From: Pirellulales bacterium
Lineage (GTDB): Bacteria; Planctomycetota; Planctomycetia; Pirellulales; Thermoguttaceae
Reading direction: 5' to 3'
NCBI GenBank assembly: GCA_030642635.1
Contig: DAOWNK010000088.1
Coordinates: 1 to 10,809, forward strand
DNA length: 10,809 nt
The position numbers and the translations under genes are program-made. This document shows, piece by piece, positions 6,115 to 10,809 of the stretch (within the stretch, counting starts at the first letter, position 1; each line of letters begins with the position of its first letter). The notes under the pieces are model-generated. The model saw nothing but the letters and a program-made list of their open reading frames with translations, ran no database searches and was not told the DNA's origin.

Positions 6115-6126
6115 GCCGCAAGCGGC
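6115..6126. repeat. GCCGCAAGCGGC hairpin, second copy
   Basis: This is an exact copy of the 12-base core at 2031-2042, again between genes. Read on the plus strand it is followed by CTTTTTC and resembles an intrinsic terminator, yet the flanking genes diverge, so nothing obvious needs terminating in that direction. Read on the minus strand it would lie near the 5' end of the UroD-like transcript if the promoter at 6139-6165 is real. Confidence 0.65.
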
Positions 6127-6138
6127 CTTTTTCAAAAA

Positions 6139-6165
6139 ATTATACTATTGCAGAAAATACGTCAA
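6139..6165 (-). promoter_or_regulatory. candidate promoter of the UroD-like gene
   Basis: On the minus strand TTGACG (complement of 6160-6165, five of six consensus matches), a 15-bp spacer and a perfect TATAAT (complement of 6139-6144) precede the UroD-like gene. The predicted start site is near 6132. This gives a leader of about 55-60 bases that begins with the GCCGC hairpin. The spacer is slightly short. Confidence 0.5.
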
Positions 6166-6185
6166 CAGGAAATACACCACGGCAA

Positions 6186-6214
6186 TTGACTAAATGGCCG
6201 GTATTCGGTAGTTT
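6186..6214 (+). promoter_or_regulatory. weak candidate promoter of the symporter gene
   Basis: TTGACT (6186-6191), a 17-bp spacer and TAGTTT (6209-6214) could form a promoter with a start inside the heptamer repeat. The -10 match is poor (three of six). An alternative is TATACT at 6141-6146, which has no recognisable -35 box. Confidence 0.25.
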
Positions 6215-6216
6215 TA

Positions 6217-6255
6217 CCCTAATCTCCAATCCCTAATCCCCAATCCCTAATCCCC
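6217..6255 (+). repeat. heptamer tandem repeat abutting the symporter start codon
   Basis: Units of seven bases run without a gap: CCCTAAT, CTCCAAT, CCCTAAT, CCCCAAT, CCCTAAT and CCCC-ATG, where the last ATG is the symporter start codon at 6256. They form a 14-bp higher-order period of nearly three copies. The minus strand reads G4-ATTA-G3-ATT-G4-ATTA-G3, a strong G-quadruplex pattern. The leader has no purine-rich ribosome binding site at all. The array resembles the heptanucleotide STRR repeats described in cyanobacteria (CCCCAGT-type), but no relationship is shown. Confidence 0.9.
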
Positions 6256-7983
6256 ATGACTGTATTTGGCCTACCGCTTATCGACTGGCTGGTAATCCTC
6301 GTGTACCTGGTGGGAATTACCATTATAGGCGTCTGGGCCGCCAGGAGGGTAAAAAGCTCGACGAGCTTCTTCATCAGCGACCGGAAATTCGGCAAGTTGA
6401 TGATGATGTTTTTCAACTTCGGCACCGGCACGCACTCCGACCAGGCGGTCAGCGTCGCGGCCAAGACGTATCATGCCGGGGCCTCCGGGATATGGTACCA
6501 GTGGCTGTGGCTGTTCTGCACGCCGCTTTACTGGATCATCGCGCCGATGTTCCGCCGAATGCGAGCGGTGACCACATCCGACTACTTCGAGGCCCGATTC
6601 GACAAGAGCACCGCCGTGTTGTTCGCCGTGGTGGCCGTTATGAACCTGACGATCAACATAGGCGTGATGCTGAAAGGCTCCAGCGCAATGATCGAGGCGG
6701 TCTCCGGCGGGGCCATCGACCCGACATACGCCATCGTCGCCATGACGATCATGTTCCTTATATACGGCGTGGCCGGCGGGCTGAGCGCCGCCATAGTGAC
6801 CGACTTCATCCAGGGGCTGCTCACCATCGTGCTCTCGTTCCTGATACTGCCGTTCGCGTTATGGAAGGTTGGAGGAATGGCCGGCCTGCGCGAAACGATC
6901 CACGACCCGCACATGTTCAGCCTGGTGGCGCCCGGTGAGATCACTGCTTTTTTCATCGCTATCGTGACCCTTAACGCCCTAGTCGGCTACGGCACACAAC
7001 CGCACACGATGGGTTTATGCGCGGCTGGAAGGACCGAGATGGAAGCCCGGGTGGGAATGACTTGCGGGATGTTCATCAAACGGTTCTGCACGGTTGCCTG
7101 GGTGCTGACCGGCTTGTGCGCCGTTGCACTTTACATGAGTCAGGAGCTTGCGGACGTCGATCATGTGTACGGTCTGATGGCCCGAGACCTGCTGCCGCAG
7201 ATCGCCCCGGGCTTGGTGGGGCTGTTCATCGCCTCGATGCTGGCCGCTGTGATGAGCTCCTGCGACGCCTTTATGGTCGCCTGTTCCGCACTGTTTACTG
7301 AAAACGTTTATCGTAAGCTCATCGTCCGCAACGCCCCGGACAGACATTACATGCTGGTCGGTCGGCTTGCCTCCGTAATGATAGTGCTGGCCGGGATCGT
7401 CTTCGCTTTCAGCCTGGAAAGCGTCGTAACCGGGTTGGAGATATTTTGGAAAGTGGCGGCCATGATGGGGCTGGCGTTTTGGGTCGGGTTGTTCTGGCGG
7501 CGCACCACTACAGCCGGCGTTTGGGTGGGCACCTTGGCCGGATTCGCCACGTTCCTGTTTACCAGCAATATCAGCGTACTGGGACACCAACTGTGGGACT
7601 TCAACGCCAGTTTCGCCGATAAACTGCCGGATTTCATGCTCTGGGAAGGCGAGTTGTACCTGCCGTGGCAGATGATCTTCTATCTAATCACCGGCCTGGC
7701 AGCAATCATTATAACGAGCCTGCTGACACCCAGAACGCCACGCGAGCAACTCGACCGGTTCTACGCTTGCCTGCGGACCCCGATCGGACCGGACGAGCCG
7801 GAGACGGAGCCGTTCACGCTGCCGGCCGGCGTCGATCCTGCTCCACGCCGCGTGTGGTTCGATTTTCTCGATCTGGAAATCCCACGGATCAGCATGGTCG
7901 GCTGGGCCGGGCTGGTGGGCGCGTCGGTTGCCGTTGCGGCGTTGATTGCAGTGGTGTACTGGATTTTCAGCCTGGGCACATAG
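6256..7983 (+). CDS. sodium:solute symporter family transporter
   Basis: The product has 575 residues, in the normal range for the SSS family (PF00474), and is an inner-membrane importer driven by sodium (family knowledge). About 12-14 hydrophobic segments are visible, the first at residues 9-28 and the last at about 549-572. The core carries NFGTGTHSDQAVSVAAKTYHAG (54-75), TTSDYFEARF (106-115), LIYGVAGGLSAAIVTDFIQG (168-187), and IASMLAAVMSSCDAFMVACS (325-344) with Ser334, Ser335 and Asp337. The last block is where the second sodium site lies in this family. It continues ALFTENVYRKL (345-355). Residues 493-545 form a hydrophilic insert before a final helix. The ATG at 6256 must be close to the true start, since the first helix begins eight residues in, although no Shine-Dalgarno is present. 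The substrate cannot be read from sequence; context suggests a sugar or sugar acid. Confidence 0.95.
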   Translation: MTVFGLPLIDWLVILVYLVGITIIGVWAARRVKSSTSFFISDRKFGKLMMMFFNFGTGTHSDQAVSVAAKTYHAGASGIWYQWLWLFCTPLYWIIAPMFRRMRAVTTSDYFEARFDKSTAVLFAVVAVMNLTINIGVMLKGSSAMIEAVSGGAIDPTYAIVAMTIMFLIYGVAGGLSAAIVTDFIQGLLTIVLSFLILPFALWKVGGMAGLRETIHDPHMFSLVAPGEITAFFIAIVTLNALVGYGTQPHTMGLCAAGRTEMEARVGMTCGMFIKRFCTVAWVLTGLCAVALYMSQELADVDHVYGLMARDLLPQIAPGLVGLFIASMLAAVMSSCDAFMVACSALFTENVYRKLIVRNAPDRHYMLVGRLASVMIVLAGIVFAFSLESVVTGLEIFWKVAAMMGLAFWVGLFWRRTTTAGVWVGTLAGFATFLFTSNISVLGHQLWDFNASFADKLPDFMLWEGELYLPWQMIFYLITGLAAIIITSLLTPRTPREQLDRFYACLRTPIGPDEPETEPFTLPAGVDPAPRRVWFDFLDLEIPRISMVGWAGLVGASVAVAALIAVVYWIFSLGT

Positions 7984-7989
7984 TATACT
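7984..7989 (+). promoter_or_regulatory. isolated -10-like TATACT before the PilZ-like gene
   Basis: TATACT overlaps the symporter stop region and would place a start site near 7996, leaving a leader of about 40 bases. No -35 match is found at 15-19 bp upstream, so the PilZ-like gene may simply be read through from the symporter. Confidence 0.2.
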
Positions 7990-8036
7990 TGATCTACCAC
8001 AACCACATTGAGTATTACCGAGGAGAAAACCGACAC

Positions 8037-8453
8037 ATGCCGCTGTTCTCGCAAAATAAAAATGTGAAAGTCCAAAGCTTCATCCTCAAAATGGTCAACA
8101 ACAACTGTCCGGAACTCGAGGCGATGATCGAAGGTCCGCGGTTAGACCGCCGGGTGAATTTGACAGTTGTTGTGGTAATCGTTCCGGTAGAACACGGCAA
8201 GCCGGTGGTGAAAGATGCGTTTACCGCTGTGACCAAGGAATTTTCGACCTCCGGCCTGGCCATCGTACTCGACAAACAGATCGGTTTGAACGAGGTAATC
8301 GTCGGCTTCCGCTGGGAGGCCGACATGGTATTCATCCGCGGCAAGGCCAAGCATCTTAACCCCATCGGCGGCGGTTTCCATCAACTTGGGTTCCAATTGA
8401 CCGAAACGCTCAACATCGGCGATTGGCCGGAGTTGGAATCGGTGAGTTTTTAA
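8037..8453 (+). CDS. PilZ-like domain protein
   Basis: The product has 138 residues. The ATG at 8037 is chosen because AGGAG lies at 8021-8025; an extended in-frame start at 7665 would overlap the symporter and has no support. The middle of the protein resembles a PilZ beta-barrel: L-D-R-R-V-N-L at 36-42, strand TVVVVIVPV (43-51), EFSTSGLAIVL at 68-78 in place of the usual D/N-x-S-x-x-G, WEADMVFIRGKAKHL (93-107), and FHQLGFQLTE (114-123) in place of the G-x-x-F end strand. PilZ proteins bind cyclic di-GMP. Here the second arginine of RxxxR is missing and Asp/Asn is replaced by Glu68, so binding is doubtful. It follows the symporter by 53 bp. It could be an unrelated small beta-barrel. Confidence 0.6.
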   Translation: MPLFSQNKNVKVQSFILKMVNNNCPELEAMIEGPRLDRRVNLTVVVVIVPVEHGKPVVKDAFTAVTKEFSTSGLAIVLDKQIGLNEVIVGFRWEADMVFIRGKAKHLNPIGGGFHQLGFQLTETLNIGDWPELESVSF

Positions 8454-8476
8454 GAACGCACTCCGCCCACCGGCGA

Positions 8477-8496
8477 GGTGGCAATAAATTGCCACC
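8477..8496. repeat. 20-base GGTGGC/GCCACC hairpin downstream of the PilZ-like gene
   Basis: GGTGGCAATAAATTGCCACC is a near-perfect palindrome: 9-bp arms around AA, or practically an 8-bp stem with a four-base loop. It lies 24 bp after the stop at 8453 and is followed by a C-rich stretch, not a T-run. It may act as a terminator-like or mRNA-end structure, and it shares arm sequence with 827-847. Confidence 0.6.
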
Positions 8497-8500
8497 CCCT

Positions 8501-8516
8501 CACCGCCTACCGCCTA
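8501..8516 (+). repeat. short heptamer repeat (CACCGCC/TACCGCC)
   Basis: CACCGCC, TACCGCC and a partial TAC follow one another directly after the hairpin at 8477-8496. Like the array at 6217-6255 it has a seven-base period and is C-rich on the plus strand, but only about two copies are present. Confidence 0.5.
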
Positions 8517-8528
8517 CTTCCAAGGCTC

Positions 8529-8557
8529 TTGTCAATTCCTATGCGCGATGTTAAACT
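8529..8557 (+). promoter_or_regulatory. candidate promoter of the esterase gene
   Basis: TTGTCA (8529-8534, five of six), a 17-bp spacer and TAAACT (8552-8557, four of six) predict a start near 8564. This excludes the upstream in-frame ATG at 8548 and supports the start at 8608. Confidence 0.45.
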
Positions 8558-8607
8558 ATGAGTTAATGTTTCACAGTTTATCTTTGTTTCCCGCCCAGGA
8601 GTTTACC

Positions 8608-10626
8608 ATGATCCGCACACTGTCCGTTGCCGTTTGTTTGTTGTTTACCGCTCTACCGGTCACCGCCGAAGACCTCACGGTGCTGCCGTCGAAGTTCGAT
8701 GGCACAACACCCAGCGACATGGTGCATGCCTACCTCGTACAGGCATCACAAAAGGCCCTTGACCGCCGGGACGCCGAGTACGAAAAGCTCAAAACGCCCG
8801 AGCAGCTTGCCGCATATCAGCAACGGATGCGGGAGTTCTTCGTAACTAAGCTGGGTGGTTTTCCGCAGCGGACTCCGCTGAAGCCACAAGTCGTCGCCAA
8901 GGAAGAGCGCGACGGATATCGCATCGAAAAGATCATCTTCGAGAGTCAGCCGAACCATTTTGTAACCGCCATCCTTTATTTACCCAACGCCAAGCCGCCC
9001 TACCCCGGCGTGCTGGTCCCATGCGGACACAGCTATAACGGCAAGGCAGCCGACCCCTATCAGCGAGCAAGTATCCTACTGGCGAAAAACGGTATGGCTG
9101 CGCTGTGCTACGACCCGATCGACCAAGGCGAGCGTTTCCAGTTGCTCAAAGCCGACGGGAAACCGCTGGCCGCCAGCACGAAGGGACACACCATGTTGGG
9201 CGTGGGCAGCATCCTGGTCGGACGCAACACGGCCACCTACCGTATCTGGGACGGGATGCGGGGGATCGACTACCTGCAAAGCCGCCCGGAAATAGACCCC
9301 GAGCGGATCGGCTGCACCGGCAACTCCGGCGGCGGCACGCTAACCAGCTACCTGATGGCGCTGGACCAGCGGATCAAGTGCGCTGCGCCGGCTTGCTACC
9401 TGACCAGCTTCCGCCGGCTGAGTCCACAGGACGCCGAGCAGAACATCCATGCCCAAATTACCCAAGGCATGGGTCACGCCGATTATGTCATGATGCGTGC
9501 CCCCAAGCCAACGCTCATCTGTGCCGCCACGCACGACTACTTCAACATCCTCGGCACGTGGGATTCCTTCCGTCAGGCCAAGCGATTTTACACCCGGCTG
9601 GGATTCGCCGAGCGGGTAGACCTGATCGAAACCGACGCCAAGCACGGCTTCACGACACAGTTGCGAGTAGGGGCAGTCCGCTGGATGCGCCGCTGGCTGA
9701 TGCACGTCGACGACGCGATTACCGAACCGGAAAGCAGTATTGCAACCGACCAGCAAATGTATTGTACGCCTCGCGGCCAGGTTATGCTCCTCGAGGGCGC
9801 CCGAACCGCTTACGACATCAACATGGACCTGGAAAAACAGCTTGCCGAGGTGCGAAAGAAGCTCTGGCGACAGTCCGGCAAGGCAGAAGCGCTGGAAGAG
9901 GTTCGCAAGATCACCGGCATTCGCAAACTCGACGAGCTACCCAAGCCGAAAGTTGAAAACAAGGGCACGATCCAACGCGAGGGCTACCGAATTGACAAGC
10001 TGGTCATCAAGCCCGAGCCGGGCATTTGGCTGCCTGCATTGTGTTTCGTGCCGGAAAAACAAAACGGCAGGGCGTACTTGTATCTACATGCCGACGGTAA
10101 ACATGTCGATGCCGCACCGGCCGGGGCGAGCGAAGAGTTGGTCAAAAAAGGGCACGTGGTCCTGGCAATCGATCTGAGGGGATTCGGAGAAACCCATACG
10201 ACCGGGAAAGCCCACTGGGCACCGTATATTGGCCCTGGATGGTCGGATATGTTTCTGGCCTATATGCTCGACAGACCGTATTTGTCCATGCGGGCGGAAG
10301 ACGTGCTCGTGTGTGCTCGCTTTCTGGCAGGGTACAAAATGAACGAGAAGCCGCAGAAGGTTCACCTGATGAGCATCGGCCGTGTCGGCCCGGCCGCCCT
10401 GCATGCGGCGGCGCTGGAGCCGCAGTTGTTCACCTCCGTTACACTGAAAAACTGCCTTGCTTCGTGGTCCGACGTGGTGCACACACCGTTGGCCAAAAAC
10501 CAGCTTATCAACACCGTCCACGGTGTGCTTAGAACCTACGACCTGCCCGATCTGCTGCGCACGTTGCCGGAGGGAAAAGTTACGGTCGTCGACCCACTCA
10601 ATGCGCTGGAACGGCCGTTGAATTGA
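8608..10626 (+). CDS. secreted two-domain alpha/beta hydrolase, acetyl-xylan-esterase-like
   Basis: The product has 672 residues. The ATG at 8608 is preferred over 8548: AGGAG lies at 8597-8601 and a Sec signal peptide follows at once (MIRTLSVAVCLLFTALPVTA, cleavage near residue 20). The first domain (about 95-370) is a complete alpha/beta hydrolase: YPGVLVPCGHSYNGK (132-146) for the oxyanion region, CYDPIDQGER (167-176), the nucleophile elbow GNSGGG with Ser240, ICAATHDYFN with Asp310, and DAKHGF with His346. After a helical linker (about 405-450) a second half-domain (about 455-672) repeats the fold: LYLHADGKH (491-499) and AIDLRGFGET (520-529). Its elbow reads S-I-G-R-V-G-P (589-595), so the serine is replaced by Val593 and no acid or histidine is evident. 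It probably deacylates glycans outside the cytoplasm; peptidase or other esterase activity is possible. Confidence 0.85.
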   Translation: MIRTLSVAVCLLFTALPVTAEDLTVLPSKFDGTTPSDMVHAYLVQASQKALDRRDAEYEKLKTPEQLAAYQQRMREFFVTKLGGFPQRTPLKPQVVAKEERDGYRIEKIIFESQPNHFVTAILYLPNAKPPYPGVLVPCGHSYNGKAADPYQRASILLAKNGMAALCYDPIDQGERFQLLKADGKPLAASTKGHTMLGVGSILVGRNTATYRIWDGMRGIDYLQSRPEIDPERIGCTGNSGGGTLTSYLMALDQRIKCAAPACYLTSFRRLSPQDAEQNIHAQITQGMGHADYVMMRAPKPTLICAATHDYFNILGTWDSFRQAKRFYTRLGFAERVDLIETDAKHGFTTQLRVGAVRWMRRWLMHVDDAITEPESSIATDQQMYCTPRGQVMLLEGARTAYDINMDLEKQLAEVRKKLWRQSGKAEALEEVRKITGIRKLDELPKPKVENKGTIQREGYRIDKLVIKPEPGIWLPALCFVPEKQNGRAYLYLHADGKHVDAAPAGASEELVKKGHVVLAIDLRGFGETHTTGKAHWAPYIGPGWSDMFLAYMLDRPYLSMRAEDVLVCARFLAGYKMNEKPQKVHLMSIGRVGPAALHAAALEPQLFTSVTLKNCLASWSDVVHTPLAKNQLINTVHGVLRTYDLPDLLRTLPEGKVTVVDPLNALERPLN

Positions 10627-10648
10627 AGGAAATCGAGAAGTATCTGCA

Positions 10649-10809
10649 ATGCCATCTCCTCTGCCAAAACTCTCTTTCGTCGGCGGAACGCTGGTGCTGG
10701 ATGGGATGTCTCGCGAAGAACTCTCAGACGTATTCGACCCTGCGCTGTGGGCATGGGCCGGCCGGGTAAGTGCATGGCGATGCGATGCGATCGAATATGC
10801 CGCAGTCGC
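10649..10809 (+). CDS. N-terminus of a probable XPB/SSL2-like DEAD/DEAH helicase, cut by window edge
   Basis: An ATG at 10649, eight bases after GAGAAG (10635-10640), opens a frame of 53 complete codons that runs off the window. It begins 22 bp after the esterase stop. The residues L-S-F-V-G-G-T-L-V-L-D-G (8-19) and W-R-C-D-A-I-E-Y-A (43-51) match my memory of the N-terminal region of bacterial XPB-like helicases, which open with a G-G/R-G-T-L-x-L strand and an R-x-x-A-x-x-Y helix before the helicase motifs. No Walker motif lies within the window, so the assignment rests on this short pattern. Confidence 0.55.
   Translation, partial: MPSPLPKLSFVGGTLVLDGMSREELSDVFDPALWAWAGRVSAWRCDAIEYAAV

Noticed and set aside
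6115..6132. Hairpin plus T-run as an intrinsic terminator on the plus strand
   Set aside because: No plus-strand gene ends before it; the flanking genes diverge. The same hairpin occurs at 2031 without T-run, so a repeat is the better description.
6143..6155. TTGCAG sequence as an additional LacI operator near the UroD/symporter promoters
   Set aside because: Only one half resembles the TTTGC palindromes and there is no symmetry, so the regulon link is unsupported.
7665..8036. Upstream extension of the PilZ-like frame to 7665
   Set aside because: It lies inside the symporter coding sequence in another frame, is not protein-like, and AGGAG before 8037 explains the start.
8548..8607. Alternative esterase start at 8548
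   Set aside because: It would lie upstream of the predicted transcription start and put 20 residues before the signal peptide; AGGAG sits before 8608.
1..10809. CRISPR arrays, transposases, phage genes, defence systems, tRNAs
   Set aside because: No spaced direct repeats of the right length, no integrase or transposase motifs, and no cloverleaf or rRNA sequence were seen on either strand.

Overview
The window looks like a chromosomal piece of a free-living planctomycete (Pirellulales/Phycisphaerae-like) or a close PVC relative. This rests on gene content, not on a marker gene: a DUF6677-type membrane protein, a Tat-exported Gfo/Idh oxidoreductase of the planctomycete 'YCEKPLTLTIDEGK' type, a Tat-like TIM-barrel sugar isomerase homologue, a UroD-like protein, a sodium:solute symporter and a large acetyl-xylan-esterase-like hydrolase. 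There is no phage, transposase, CRISPR, rRNA or tRNA signal. Genes are well separated and intergenic gaps are short, none over 300 bp.

Layout. Positions 1-123 hold a short gap and perhaps the first codons of a leftward gene. The DUF6677-like gene (124-714, minus, GTG start) diverges from a LacI-family regulator (932-2020, plus). Rightward from the regulator come a DJ-1/PfpI protein (2058-2633), a secreted TIM-barrel sugar isomerase/epimerase-like protein (2639-3568) and a Tat-exported Gfo/Idh dehydrogenase (3614-4939). These four are spaced 37, 5 and 45 bp apart and probably form one carbohydrate-catabolic operon. A 20-bp perfect palindrome separates them from a convergent UroD-like gene (5034-6074, minus). 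That gene diverges from a sodium:solute symporter (6256-7983, plus), followed by a PilZ-like protein (8037-8453), a two-domain alpha/beta hydrolase (8608-10626) and the first 53 codons of a probable XPB-like helicase (10649 onward, cut by the window).

How the genes may work together (inference). The esterase would release or deacylate plant or algal glycan fragments outside the cytoplasm. The TIM-barrel and Gfo/Idh pair would oxidise or rearrange the sugar, the symporter would import small products, and the LacI protein would sense a sugar. The UroD-like protein may handle a methylated compound. Membership of the symporter, PilZ-like protein and esterase in the same regulon is not shown by the sequence.

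The most unusual structure is non-coding. A heptamer tandem repeat with a strong minus-strand G-quadruplex pattern runs directly into the symporter start codon in place of a ribosome binding site. The LacI gene appears leaderless, behind two TTTGCA-type palindromes. Small perfect palindromes sit in five intergenic gaps. I found no convincing sign of a wholly new multi-gene system such as a defence or RNA-guided system.
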